From contig OZ025269.1 in assembly GCA_964019165.1 (NCBI GenBank), positions 20,885,516 through 20,949,515 on the forward strand: a DNA stretch of 64,000 bases, read 5' to 3'. This document shows, piece after piece, positions 1 to 13,449 of the stretch (the stretch's first letter is position 1; each line of letters begins with the position of its first letter). The position numbers and the translations under genes are program-made. The notes beneath the pieces were generated by a model. It saw only the letters and a program-made list of their open reading frames with translations. It made no database searches and had not been told where the DNA came from. The stretch comes from Mastigias papua. Lineage: Eukaryota; Cnidaria; Scyphozoa; Rhizostomeae; Mastigiidae.

Positions 1-424
1 TAACTAATGAATAAAACTAAGGAATTCTGCAAAAATTGCAAACAATAATGACACTATTTCAATTACAAAAATGAAATCTACGATGTTTTATTCCTCTAAA
101 CTTCTATTTACTTCAAGACCAAGAAACATGAAAAAGAAACAACGTCGGTAATCTTTTCATGTATCAAGGTAATCCCATTCATTAACTAAAGTCAATTAAT
201 GGATGAGCGAAATAAACAAAGAATTGTACTTGGGTACAAAACTGAGCGATTCTTGAGACAACCGAGATGAAGTATAACGTCGAAATTAAGAGAATCATTT
301 TCATTACGAGCAAGATCTGAGCTATTCCATCAGAATTCATCGTGATTCTTGAAATTCATCATGGTTCATCATATGTCAAATAGTCCAGTTCTAGATATGC
401 ATCATATTGTATTAATATAACCAA

Positions 425-650
425 AAGGGAACGTGATGACCGAAAGGCTAACTGATGGCCGAAAGGATAACTGAAGATCAAAAGGATAACCTGAAGACTG
501 AAAGCGAACCTGATGACCAAAAGGATAACCTGAAGACTGAAAAAGGTAACTGAAGACTGAAAAAGGTAACTGAAGATCGAAAAGGGAACCTGATGACCGA
601 AAGGAAAACTGAAAACGAAAGGGTAACTGGTGATAGAAAGGGGACCTAAT
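425..650. repeat. Degenerate minisatellite downstream of GALNT2
   Basis: Imperfect tandem repeat of about 17-21 bp, with purine-rich units around aaaggtaactgaagactg and variants containing ctgatgacc. It lies in the 3' flank of the minus-strand GALNT2 gene, whose stop codon is at 1008-1010. I see no gene in the rest of 1-1007. The open frame across the array on the minus strand is only a translation of the repeat. Confidence 0.6.
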
Positions 651-1007
651 GACATATCAAGGCATCCGATGGTCTTTTAGAGGCCTGCTCCTCGTGAACT
701 CATGGGAGACACTACTTTAAATTTTTGACCCTGTAAACTCTTCAATGTCTGCGACAAAAAAACTCCTCGATCAAAATAGATGTTGTATCGAGTTTAGGGT
801 CATAAAAACCAAAGAATTGCACGAAAAATAAAAAATCTACATGGTATTAAAATAGTGCAGGGAAATCTCTACATACTAGTATGAAAAATATGACTGACCA
901 ACCATGCTAGCTCTGTGTGAAAATTCCACTATATCAACTACTTGAATCAATTCTTTCTAAAAGGGATATTAATAATATTATAGATACAATAATAAACTTT
1001 AATTCTA

Positions 1008-4000
1008 TTACTTTCCTTCAAAAGTTGTTACATCCATGATGAATTGTTGTGTCAATGAACCCTGATCACATTTGTTAAGAACAATTCCTTTATCGCTTTG
1101 TGCTTCTACGCTGTCTAAACACATTTCTGACTTAATGTGAATCAAATGGGAACTCATGTCATCGTGTCGCCATTTCTACAAGAAATAAATAAAAAGAATT
1201 GAAGTGAATAAAAACATTGTACAACCAAATCATCAAAGTTCGAGGTTTCTCTAGAAAATAAATTGGTAGTGCTTGCTTTGGAAATATATTGAAATGCTAC
1301 TCGATGAAGAAAAATATATTCAAAAAAAGGAGATTGAGAATGGAAAGACAGAAAACCGAAAGAACAAGTGGCTTAAAATTGATAAATAACAATGCAATGA
1401 TGAAAATATAAATAAAGAGCATAAATGAAATAATTACTATCTTATCTAATAAAGATTAAAATGAAAATAGTATCTTACTTGATTTTCATCATCCTTGTTA
1501 CACGTGATTAATTGTACTGGAATACCTTCATATGATTGGATTATACCAAGACATAATGATTCGTGTTTCAACTGTTTCGATTTTGTAACAGACCATTCCT
1601 AAAATCAAGAAAAACATGAATTATTAAGCAAAAATACAAGGAATAACTGAGGTATTAAGGATCACTGCTCGCAAAAGAGGCCAGTGGACAATGAGAAAAT
1701 TGATCGTGAGGTTGAATGAAAACAATCAAGTCTCTAAACTGAGTAACATTAGGCTATGTAAGAGGAAAATAAATTTCAGATCAATAAAATTAAAATAGAT
1801 TAGTATTATAATAAGAAGCCTGTCTCTGATGCTTAAGAAAGACGTCATACAAAGCCACAAAATCATGTATTTCGTTACTTATGTATACTATCAATAAAAA
1901 TAAATTTTGTAGAAACTCAAAAATTACCTGATTTCCACCTTGTCCATGGCATTCATAAAAACCAACTGTTTGCCCTTCACCGTGGCCAAGTGTATCAATA
2001 CATTTGTCAGTTTGCTTTATTGACCCATATGACAAAGTATCATCAGATGGAATTCTAATAATCAATTTAAAAAGTATAATACACAAAAATCAATGCATAA
2101 ACGATCACAAATGAATAAATTGTAATAATTGCATAAACTAAATTAATAAGCTGAATACACAAGCATAAACTCATAAATAACGATAAAGGAGTAAAACTTA
2201 AAGTGATCCTTGCTTTCAACAACGAGTCATGCAGAATATTACTCACTTTAGTTCGGGATACACGTTCTCCACATACCATTTAAATGGCCTACACTTCAAC
2301 TGTTTCCTAAGAAGCATTCGTTCACTAATGCTACAAAAATGGAGGAAAAGAAAAAAAAACTTTAAAGGATATAGAACTCTGTAATAAACATTATAAAACA
2401 CATCAATAGTCAGTATGAAAGTATAAATACAAAAGGAATTTATAAAAGTCCTTTAGTTCCAATATACAAGACACAGAACTTACAATGAACGCACAGAAAT
2501 GTAAAAGAAATTATTACATCACAAGTACACTGAATTTAATTCAATCAAAACATCTGTATATCATATTGTACATTTATTCACTATTTTAAAGAATGGACGT
2601 GATTCAACAAAAGGTCTGAATGCCATATATAATGACTTATTTCCTTTTCAATCAGCTATTTATTTCACTATGTTGTTACAAAAAACCAAGGTTAAGTAGT
2701 TTCACTACAGCACGAAAAAGCGGCACCATGTTTCAGGCATACTGAAAAGCTTGTTGCGCCCGACACTCGTCAGAGTATGAAACCTCAGATAGCGACCGAA
2801 AGGTGAACTGAAATATATAGCCAGATGCGGATACACGTGGTATGATGAATAATGTGTCCAGTAAGCCATATGATTGGCCACTTGGCACCTATTCACCATT
2901 GTTTACTTGAAGAGTCCAAGTGAGACAATGAACTCTTTTTGTTAATACAAGACTTGGTTTTGAGTCTTTATGCAAACTGATTCCAAAACACTTAACTGAA
3001 AGGGCGATCTTGCTTGCCCTATGATCCGAAAATTATCGTCTGCATATGTTTTGGCGCACTCAACAAATTTCTTGAAATAGATTACCCACTACAGTAGAAC
3101 ATTGAATGCTAAATCTAACTTATGCTTGAACAGTGTTATCCATTTTGAGACTCCATCAGTGGCCTGCTGTTCTGTAATTTGTCTTTTCCAACTCAATTCT
3201 TCATTATTACAAAGGCAAGGAAATACTACCTAACTGAATTATTGTGAAAAAGAACATAAATTATGATTTTTAAATATCATATGAGAAATAGACTTACTCT
3301 CCATATGGTGAATTTCTAGCGTATGGTACGGCTGCGTAATAATATCGTTTATATTCATCCATCCAAACTTCTGCTGCCCTTCTCGTATTTCTATGATGTG
3401 ATAATAACATATTTCTCAACAAAAGACTTTCATGTACTATAATAGTACAAACCGTATGTTTATTACTTCCCAACAAAACCAACAAGAGCAACAAGAGCAA
3501 CTTCAACTCAATTTCATGGCTTTGGAATGCCTGTACTTAACATAAAAAAACACAACAGACTTTAAAAAATCACTAAAAAGGGGGCCGTATTCGCATTTTA
3601 AATAGACCATCACAATATGAAAAAATAATACAACAGAGGTTATATCAGAGGGTATATCTAGATTCATTCGCAGTTGTTTAGGCACGGGGTAGTTGCCCAA
3701 AAGTCCCAACAACGAAATCAAATATCAATTTTCCTTGACTCTAATTGGAATTTCTAATGGTTAAAAAACCTTGATCATTCCAGTTTTTCCTTGACTTTAA
3801 CCAAAATTAACTACTTCTTAATATTTTCAAGGTGTTTCAAATATCCCAGGTGCTGTATGTACAATCAACTATACTAAATGTATCACGTGATGGTAGTATT
3901 TGCAGCAAATGCAGCAGGGCAGTTGAAACGAACCTAACAAAATACACCATGTTGCAGATTCAAAAGCACCAATCAAGATAGGTGAGCGTGGATGATATTG

Positions 4001-7000
4001 TTCTGGTATAGTAAATCGATGCCACTAGCCAATTAAAAGGGTCAAGCAAACTCAATTTGTAAAAGTATGGAAATTAACAAACTTAAGTTTATGCAGTCGC
4101 TAACTGATGACTTGATGACGACATCAAGAGCCAATAACTAATGTAGCAATTCAAAATAAACATGAAACAAACGTGAAACAAACATGAAACAAACGTACTT
4201 CTGAAAAACATTCATACTTCCACCAGGAAACTTATATGGATGACGGTTTCGAAACACGTGACCCACACGTGAACAAGGAATAATTTCCATTCGTCCACCA
4301 CATTGCCATACTCTGAATGAAATTTCTAGATTTTCGCCACCCCACACATCCATGTTCATGTCATATTTACCGAGCTCTTCAAACCATCTCTTATCGATTG
4401 CAAACAGTCCTCCTGCTATGACAGGACTCCTAATGGGACATAAAATTTCTCTTTTCAACGGAAAACTGGCGAAAAAGATAAGTATGCAAGACTGAAAACT
4501 TTAATGGCCATGGAAATATGGCTAAAAACAAAAGAGGAAACATGATAAAATCAAAGAACTTATAGGAATAACAAGAAGTGAGTCAAGAACATTGCAAAAC
4601 ATAAATACACAATGTGAAATTACCTGATTGGAGCAGCAGGGTCATTCTGATGCTCTGCGAGGGCGTTTCCCGGGAGGAAATCCCATTTGAAGTTCAAATT
4701 CCATCCGAATCCTGCATAACAAAAAAAATCCATTCACTTCAATCTAAAGAAGCCAGGCTTGATATTTCTATTTTCCAGGCTCTTATCAAACAATATCATA
4801 AAAGTCAATATGAACAAAAATAGTTCAGATCATTCTGAATAAATATTGAGATTGAAAACTCCGTAATTTTGAACATTTTTTATTAATTGCAGAAAATTAT
4901 TGAAAAAAAATTGAAATACGACAGGAAGTTCGCTGAGTATCGATTCAAATTTTGATGAAAGGTCAAATGGAAATTCAAAGATATGTAAGAAAACTTGACA
5001 AACCTCCTCTTAGATCTGAGGATGAGCTGAGGTAATTAAAATTGTCCATACTGATGACGTCAATAATCGGTGAAGTTACAATCTTTCTGTTCTGTTTAAG
5101 ACAAAAAGGAAATATTCAATGAGTTGTGGGTGGAATCGCTCTTTTGCACCTAAAAACACATGCATGCAAAGGTACTGATCTCCTTGCAAAACTAAGAAAT
5201 GTCTGAAAGAAGTATAAGTCATTGGAATTAGAAGGTATATATTAAAATGTATTTGAAACGAAACAAACAAATGCCACTTACATGTTTAATTCTTTGCAAA
5301 AGAGGTTGAATCCAGTCGGGATTACATTCACAATGACTATCCAAAAAGGTTAACACTTCTCCTTTTGCCATATCTGCTCCTTTCACTCTTGATCGAATCA
5401 ACCCTAATACGTTGAAGTTGAAATCATATTTCAAACAAATCACTCAAAAAACTATTTCTCGCATGCACAATAAAAATAAAAATAAAAATTTCCCGTAGAA
5501 ATTAGTCAAGAAATTCAAATTTGTAATCCAAGTGTATCCCAATTGAATGCATTTGCTTTCAAGTGCTTACTAACGAGAAAAATTATCTTAAGAATGGCTT
5601 GACCAGTTCTTTTTCCTCACGATCTTTGTCTATCAAGTGTAATCAACAGTTACCCCTACGTTGGTGAGTAAACAGTGAGTGTTCATCTGATCACCGCTTG
5701 CATCAGAGTGCACAGTATAACAGAGCTCTAACCTCTCAACTACACATTTGCTGCATAGATCTAGATCAGGGGTGGGAAAACGTTTGAGTGCAAGGGCCAT
5801 ATTTACAATTTCTAAGTCTTTTTAGGGCCGCACAGTATGTTGCCAAATATTTCTCAAGACACAGAGTGGTATATAAGCAGCTATTGAAGTAATATTAAGT
5901 AATATTAAACAGTAGAAACTTGAACTGAAACACATACATTTGGAAAATGAAGTCACGTAGTGACTAACTGTTATGAAAAGGATAATGTCAATGAGAATGT
6001 CATAAACGAAAGGACAATGTCATAAACGAAGTTATTTTTGCTCCCTAACAGTTTTTGGCGGGCCGCAAAAAAGCACTTGGCGGGCCGCATGTGGCCCCGC
6101 GGGCCATAGTTCGCCCATCTCTGATCTAGATTAATACCTACTAGGAATATCTACTAGCTGGCCTCTGTTGCAATTTGTTTAAATAATGGACTTCATTAGG
6201 AGGCTCGATAAACATGTCTCTACCTTCTCGCTTCTCATTCCGAATCAATTTGACTTTTGGTAACTTTAATAGTTCTTTACCATCTTCAGCTGTTGAGAGA
6301 ATTATCAATCCAATTTATTGCATATAATGAATAAGATCTGTAGACTTGAATCTTCATATCATATCGACATTCAAACTAATGATATGAAACAAGGGACAAA
6401 TTGAAAAGGAAGATCTATAAGTATGCTTAATGAGGTATGAAGATGTGCATGAAAAACAGAAAAAAAATGAAATTCAAAATTGAATTGTCAACATTACACT
6501 TCAATTTCAATTCTATACTAAACGAAAAATTGTTCAAAACATTTTGAAGATGATTAAAAAACTTCAATAGATATTGTTAAACCAGAAACAAGCACAAAAT
6601 GAACATATCTACTATTTCAATCTTTAAGACTTTAAAGGAGTTTTAAAAAGGCAACATTCCTCCATAATCTCAAAGTGAAAACATTCTCTGCAGAGTAAAT
6701 CCATAAAAACATGTATAGATAGAGTGAAATCAAACGATGAACTGGTACAAAGAATAGCAAAGTACGACTTGACGCAAAGTGGAAAAGGCAAAAATGGTCA
6801 TCTAAATATCATACTAACGATTGTCACTAAAATCATCCACCATGATAATTTCTGACAAAAGATCTGCAGGGGTTTTGTTCAAAACACTGCAAAAAAGAAG
6901 ACTTCTAATGTGACAGCTCAAACCTGAAGGCATTTCATATAAATACAGGAAAGTGAAATGATTCAATCAAACACTGCAAAACAATCAAACACTGCAAAAC

Positions 7001-8643
7001 AATCAAACACTGCAAAACAATCAAACACTGCAAAACAATCAAACACTGCAAAACAATCAAACACTGCAAAACAATCAAACACTGCAAAACAATCAAACAC
7101 TGCAAAACAGAGAGAATGACTTTGGTTAAATGAAAAATGAGAATAACATATAACAGTTAACTCAGTGTTCGCTTACAACACAAGGTATGTACTATAGCAT
7201 AAAAAAAGCAGTGCATAATGAAACAATGAAATCAACAATTTAAACAGCAATATATAAAAAATATATAAATTCATTTCAGAAGATTGAATAGTAGTAGTAA
7301 ATCATACAATTCGAAATGTGATGCTTCTCTGGGTAAAGTTGGAAGCAATAAAATCAAAAAGGACAAAAAGCCATACCTTATAACTGTTCTAAGCAAGGCA
7401 GATCGTCCTTCATTGTGAAAGCAGATAATAACAGAAGTTGTTGGCAGAACAACATCATAAATTATTGATTTACATCTAAAACAACAAATCAATCGTTAAT
7501 CATTTGACCAATTTTTCAAACTGTACTCAGTAGAAAATAAAACTGAATGATTGAAAAATGTAATTGAGCAACACAACAACATAGCATACACGTCAAGTTT
7601 CATTGTTAAAAAAGAGTGAGTAGTGGCGGTGCCAGCCACAACAGACCGGGGGGGGAGGGGGTGACATATCACGCCCTATTGGAGTACACTCATTGGCACA
7701 ATGTACAATAAAATTTGCAACTAAAGGGAAACAAACAGGTATGCAAACGGCAATGATAAAATATAACAGTGAATGAAACTTTGCTATAAGTACCCCACAC
7801 CCCCCCCCCACCTCTGTCTACTCCAATTTGGACGAGTAGCTACTGTGAGTGAGACATCCGCTCAAGCGGGGAATTCCAACATTTCATAGCATTTGTGGAG
7901 AATATCAATTGAAGAATATGTATTTCGTTTTATCATCATTACTATCACGAAAATACTAGGCAAAAGTGGAGAATATCAATTGAAGAATATGTATTTCGTT
8001 TTATGATCATTACTATCACGAAAATACTAGGCAAAAGTGGAGAATATCAATTGAAGAATATGTATTTCGTTTTATCATCATTACTATCACGAAAATACTA
8101 GGCAAAAGTGGAGAATATCAATTGAAGAATATGTATTTCGTTTTATCATCATTACTATCACGAAAATACTACGCAAAAGTGGAGAATATCAATTGAAGAA
8201 TATGTATTTCGTTTTATCATCATTACTATCACGAAAATACTACGCAAAAGTGGAGAATATCAATTGAAGAATATGTATTTCGTTTTATCATCATTACTAT
8301 CACGAAAATACTACGCAAAACAGGTGACAGTTTACATTTTCATCTCATTCAAGATTGCAATCCATCAGTAATCTGAGCGTAGTATAAATTTTCGCGAAAT
8401 GCGTGAGAATTTCCCTTCCATGCGTGTGAGCGTGAGAATGTCCTGGATTGCGTGTGTCTCGCGCAAAATGCGAGAGACTTGGAAGATCTGATTTCAAAAG
8501 AATGTGCAAACCTTTCATATATTAACAAGGTACTACCAAAACCATATGGTTAAACAGCTAGTGTGAAAAAGACAGGCTTGGACGTCAATTTTTAAAACCA
8601 CCCCAAGCTTGCCGGTATGCAAAATGCAAATAAAGTGAAAAAT

Positions 8644-8732
<89 letters not shown>

Positions 8733-11700
8733 ATGATGATGATGATGATGATGATGGTGATGATGATGTTGATGATGATGATGACTGCAGTTCTGATAAG
8801 TAACTGTTGGGGTACCAGAGTGGATTGAGTGTAGCTGACTCAATCACCTCTTTTAAAAAATTGATAAGCGGTCCACTGACCCCAGGGTCAGTCTCGGGCC
8901 CCGTGAGGGGCGTAACGAGAAGAAGAAGAGAAGGAGAAGAAGGTGATGATGATGATGATGATGATGATAATGATGGCTAGTCCATGGTTGGAGACCTCCC
9001 TGTGGTGGTAAGCTGGCACAATGAGACACTCCCCATATATTGATAGTGAGTCACTTCGCAGAGATTCAGAATTGGGGAGGACATTTGTGACCTGTGGCAA
9101 ACTGTCCAACCAGGCCCCTTCAGTGAAAATCTGGCTCAACAGCTTCAGGTTGCAGTTCAGATAAGTAACTGTTGGGGTAATAGAGTGGATTGAGTGCAGC
9201 CGACTCAATCACCTCTTCTAAACAATCTGCAGGTGATCACTGACCTCAGGGTCTGCTGAAATGGGAGAAAGGACAGACAGACAATAATGATGATGATGGT
9301 ATACAAAATCACAGCTATAACAACAAAACGACAACGAAAGTGTGGACATGGAATGTGCAGAAAATATCATTTGCAGCGAATAACAGAGGAAGATTGAAAC
9401 GAATATTAGAATACGCCTGGATGAACAAAGTTGGTATTTTGTTGCTAACTGAAATCACAGCTAACAATAATGGTATCTTTTGGATGGGGAGCGAGGGAAA
9501 GAGGACAGTTATTATACATAGCAGATCACAGGAAGAAAGAATCATGAAAAGATACATAGAAAGAACAGGCAGCAAGAAACAAAGTGTGAATGGTGTAATA
9601 CTGCAATAGCAGAGAAAGCATCGATAAGTGGCCACCAAAAATTTTGCACGGGGGCCCCAAAAGGAATTTGCCCACATTGTGGAGAGGCAAAATCCATAGC
9701 AAACATGGCCCGCCATAGAAAATCCTGCGGACTTAGAAACGAAAGACAGTATACTTTAACGGAAGAAGAAAGAGCGGTACAGAAAGAGAAAAGAGAGAAT
9801 GAGATAAAAGGGGACTTGATAATTTGCGAACTTTGTAGTCAACCAAGATCAAGAGCAAATGTTAGTAGGCATAGGAGAATCTGTAAGGGGAAACAGGCCA
9901 ACGTCGAGATGGGACATCGGACGGCGGATTCCTGAAGGGAATGACAGCCTACGACGACGACGACGACTGACAAGGATGATAATTTCTGTGACAACTTCTG
10001 ATCTGTCCTTTCTTTTTATGGATATATTTACAATGAGTTTTTAATTGAAACTGGCTTGAAATCTTCTACATATAAAAATCCCAGAGGGGAACTACAGTCA
10101 TATGACAACATTGATGATGAGAATGATGAAAATGACCACTGCTGACACAGTTCTATGAGTAATATGGTCACAGCCGATTCTATATGTCCATACACACTTC
10201 TCTCTCTTTTAATCAGATATGGCTTTGGAAAGCCAATTGTTTAATGCAAATCTGTGTTTTAGCCTCTAGAGTTTGTCACACTTTGCTGCTGATATTGCTT
10301 TGTGATGAAATGAAATTAGAAAGATAATGAATACATTGTACAAGCTCACAAAATGATAAACTAGGAATGATAACACCATTTCAAAATGGTCATATAAAAT
10401 ATTGAAATTGTTTGCAACCTTAATGACTTATATATATCATGTAAATGGAGCTGGGTGACAATGGAACATTGAATAAAAAAACTCCAGATCTGAACAACAC
10501 TCAATGGCTGACTTTTAATCAGCAATTGGATTATGGATAATTTTTTGGTTTTGAAAGAACATTAATATCTGTCTTTGTACAGTTACAGTCTACTACTATT
10601 GAAAATTAAAATGAAGTTACTCTGTATTATCTAAGGACAAACAGTAAGAGACAAATGCTCAAATAAACTTAATAAACCAAATTCAACTGGATAAATAAAG
10701 CTACAAAGTCTGTCCTGACAAAGTTTGCATTACTACAAGTAAAATGTAAATAGAGGGGCTTAAATTAATATGAGATGTGATTAGCCACATGACAACATTT
10801 TCTAACCCATGTTCCCATCACCTAGGTTTTTAAGTGCTTCAGTTGAACAAACCTGTCTACCAAAGTTGGACTAACATGGAGATTTGGAATAGAAAGGAGA
10901 GCGTTATAGATGGGAATAGTCACTGGCTTTTGGTATATGTTGGGTTAAAAAATAGACAGTAATTAAGTACTGGATCTGAATGCACAGTTGTCAAGTAAGA
11001 CATGGGTGTGGATAACAGACAGGTCAAAATAGCTGACTATGGGTAGTAAAGTAACAGGCCCTATTCAAGAGAAAATAGTATGCAAAAAAGGGTAGAAAAA
11101 ACAAAAAACCAGGCAGCACTTCAAGAAATAGTCACACACCTGATTGCATCTCTACCTATGATCTGGTTCTGCACATTTAAGAGTAGGGTGGCAGAATTTC
11201 AAGGAATGGACATAACATAAACAAAAACAAAACTATGCTCCATGCTTCAGTGCAATTTCAATGACATAGTACAGTCAACCTCACGTAATTCGGATCGGTT
11301 TTATCCAGATTGTGTGTACTCCAGGCAGAATTACTAAGTCCAATTAGTTTCCTATAAAAGTTTACTAAAATAATTCTCATTATCTGAATCTTCTAATCTG
11401 AATAAACGCATAAACCAGACAAAATATTTTGGTTCATTTTGTACAAGTACATACTACTTATTCACCATAATCAACGATCCTTCTATCTGATCTTCTTAAT
11501 AGATTTACACTGGCAAAGGCCAATGAACAGTGTAATGAGGAGGTATCAGCCTTCACAGGAAAATAAGAGGAGTTCATGACATAATTGTCCTCCTGTAAAA
11601 AAGGTCAGAGAACTATTTTACACGACGTAGTATGTGTTTTTTTTATATAAGAAACTGGCTTATAAGAAACCTAGTACTAGAAAGCCTGAAATTTAAGAAC

Positions 11701-13449
11701 TTGTAGAACTACAAGAAAAGAGCTAAGAAACTTTAGAAATGTCTGTGCCATCTTTCACAGTTTCAGAAACACATTTTTCCTCCACAAATCCAAAAGTGTC
11801 CACTACAGTATGTTTTATGTGCCTAAAAGCCAAAAACCCTATGGGCACTACAAAAAAGACAATGTTTGTTGTGTTATGCTTTTGCTTTCACTACAATTTC
11901 TTCAGCAAAATAAGATCTTTATGAAACTTCTAGAACTAGGATGTGGCCAGAAATTAAGAAAAATTTACTTCATGGGCCTTCAGCCAGGTTTCTTATAACA
12001 AAAATGTGTATAATTTTTCCAGGCTAACTTTAATAGCAGCATCCAGGGGTGACCTGATTTCTAACACTCTACAACCCTGGGAGTGACCCCCAAACAACAA
12101 CAGACATAAATAGAAGTGCATTTAAATAGACTTTTTGCACTTCTAATACACTATACATATAAATATAAACAAAAAATAAATAAATAGATGAATAAGTAAA
12201 TATATGTATCTGACAACAGCCTCTTGTGGTATTCAGGCATGCCCCTACTGTTAAGGGAGTTTAGTTAGGGCCAAGGTTCCAAAGTTGCAGATAGAATTAG
12301 ATAAGGGTTGTTTTGGATGTGGCCAATTGAGACGTCAGATTCAAAGGTTCATGTCTGAAGGTAACAGCTGTAGATCCAATGTCTCTGGAAGTGAGTTTAA
12401 GATTAGCAGTAGATATAAATGTGATTCACCTGGGGTAGTGTATATGCTGGGCTTTTAAGTAAGTGGAAAGCAGTACGTAAGTAGTACTCTTCAGGTGAGG
12501 TTTAATAATTATAAGTCAGCTAGCAGGAGGTATTCCAAGGGTGAATTAGTCACCGGGCAGATCTTTTTAGACATTTTCATGAAGCAAACCATCACAGTTT
12601 TATGGAGGATGTTAGTTTTCAGAACAGAGACAGGGTTTTGGGGGAGTCTAGACATAGAGAAGGATTTTGGCAGTTCAAACTAGATAGCTTTGAACCAGAA
12701 GGAATTAATGTCAGATTTGTAGACTTTTAACTTCTCTTTTAACAGGCCCAGTTTCTTAGTATTATCTGCCTATTCTTTTCACTCTACAGCATTTTCTTAC
12801 CTATTGCTTTGTCTAACATTCAGTTTACACTTCTAACATCCCCTGTGTCTACACTTTTTCACTCTAATGTCTCTTTCTTCACAGCTTTGACCCTTTCCCT
12901 TAACTGCACTTTATTATTGGAACAATTGCTAATATAAGCAGGCTCCCCTTGGGTAAAACTTAGTGTCACCTATTGTTGTGTAGAAAATTTAAGCAGGCCC
13001 CATAGCATCTGACGGCAAAATATCACAGGAAGCCTCTTTATGTTCTGAAAGTAATTTTACAATACTTACTTAGCATCCCTAACATCTGGTACTTCTCTGT
13101 CTACTGCAATTTTATCGCTCTCCTTTTGATTATATGCATTCCTAGCGTAAGGATCTTCATCAGGTTTTAATTTTGCTGCACTAACATAAGCAGCTGCATC
13201 TAAATCGGATATTTCTCTCTTATCACCATCACGCATCTTCTCAGCTGTGTTCACAATATTTGGTCCATCATTTCCTACGTTAGCGACTCTACCTTTAAGT
13301 CGCACTTTTCTACCCCTTAATATGTACTCCTCTCGGGACTTTGAAGTTTCAAATGAATTGTGATGTTGCCCCACTAAAAAAAAGTACATTCCTCCAATCC
13401 AAATTAAAAACAGACTTGCCACGATAATCCTGTTCTTTCTCATCTTCAT
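1008..13449 (-). CDS. GALNT2: Polypeptide N-acetylgalactosaminyltransferase, GALNT2 type (13 coding exons, 577 aa)
   Basis: Golgi type II membrane enzyme that starts mucin-type O-glycosylation by moving GalNAc from UDP-GalNAc to Ser/Thr. Exons (in order): 13070-13449, 7377-7475, 6819-6886, 6224-6289, 5282-5403, 5004-5091, 4624-4711, 4199-4429, 3298-3390, 2247-2330, 1928-2054, 1479-1598, 1008-1175. All have GT-AG borders and the phases add to 1734 nt. Seen: a short basic N-terminus, a membrane anchor at about residues 8-26, and a stem ending in a [14 protein letters not shown] block like that of GALNT2. The catalytic domain has the Mn2+-binding DSH at 226-228, WGGEN at 333-337 and VGHVF with His361. 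A three-repeat ricin-type lectin domain (about 440-577) follows, with CIDTLG, GGNQEW and MCLDS. The whole reads closest to vertebrate GALNT2, and length matches (571 aa in human). The 5.6-kb first intron is packed with repeats. The start is the ATG just before the basic stretch and anchor; 5' UTR exons were not located. Confidence 0.93.
2699..2905 (-). repeat. Dispersed repeat with decayed hammerhead core, copy 1
   Basis: In GALNT2 intron 9. It shares long stretches with 16965-17125, 17865-17995 and 46165-46330: a cacgaaaaag motif, then a hammerhead-like segment, then gaccgaaaggtgaactgaaa and ccagatgcgg. On the minus strand the ribozyme segment is 2738-2779: stem I arms catact/agtatg are kept and CUGACGA is present. 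The conserved GAA box after stem II is changed, so self-cleavage is unlikely. Confidence 0.7.
5767..6123. mobile_element. hAT-type miniature transposon (357 bp)
   Basis: Non-autonomous DNA transposon in GALNT2 intron 4. Left end caggggtgggaaaacg and right end (reverse complement) cagagatgggcgaact are the known CAGGGGTGGGCAAAC-type termini of hAT elements. The internal gcgggccgc/ggccc-rich ends are also typical of these MITEs. It is flanked by a perfect 8-bp target-site duplication, atctagat, at 5759-5766 and 6124-6131. It carries no coding capacity. It ends about 100 bp from the exon 4 donor site and does not disturb the exon. Confidence 0.93.
6964..7107. repeat. 18-bp minisatellite, 8 exact copies
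   Basis: Eight head-to-tail copies of caatcaaacactgcaaaa, identical as far as I can read, in GALNT2 intron 2. The uniformity suggests recent expansion. Confidence 0.95.
7620..7870. repeat. Possible dispersed repeat with G and C runs
   Basis: Contains ggtgccagccacaacagacc followed by a G-run, then a C-run near 7800. A similar stretch, ggtgccagctaccatagac with a G-run, occurs near 60510-60600. This may be one old interspersed family; I cannot classify it. It lies in GALNT2 intron 1, next to the 71-bp array. Confidence 0.35.
7895..8320. repeat. 71-bp tandem repeat, 6 copies
   Basis: Six units starting at 7895, 7966, 8037, 8108, 8179 and 8250, each starting gtggagaatatcaattgaag. They differ by only a few substitutions: one tcatca to tgatca change in unit 2, and ctagg to ctacg in the last units. 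Array in GALNT2 intron 1, with no open frame of interest. Confidence 0.95.
8645..8790. repeat. (ATG)n trinucleotide microsatellite
   Basis: About 145 bp of nearly pure gat/atg repeat, interrupted by single changes near 8730, 8757 and 8769. A shorter tract of the same motif is at 8944-8975. The poly-Met and poly-His open frames across it are artefacts. Confidence 0.95.
8784..9935 (+). mobile_element. Internally deleted non-LTR retrotransposon (LINE) remnant
   Basis: Three parts in GALNT2 intron 1. A segment of about 110 bp occurs twice (8784-8893 and 9153-9257), with gataagtaactgttggggta and ctcaatcacctctt in both. At 9342-9608 an open frame reads TWNVQK then [10 protein letters not shown], resembling the start of a LINE apurinic-like endonuclease. 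At 9669-9885 a second frame encodes two C2HC fingers (CPHCGEA..ARHRKSC and ICELCSQ..SRHRRIC, spacing C-x2-C-x10-H-x4-C), as in retroelement proteins. The reverse transcriptase expected between them is missing, so this is a dead copy. The clade is not assigned. Confidence 0.6.
10045..13069. other. Remainder of GALNT2 intron 1, no gene seen
   Basis: About 3 kb of AT-rich sequence with no supported exon or RNA gene. The stretch cagtcaacctcacgtaattc at about 11274-11293 resembles the end of a Tc1/pogo-type DNA transposon, but I did not find a matching partner end. The short open frames here (for example 11739-11998, 12495-12683) show no recognisable similarity. Confidence 0.5.

Noticed and set aside
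8592..8843. Poly-His and poly-Met open frames
   Set aside because: Direct translation of an (ATG)n microsatellite on both strands; no real coding context.
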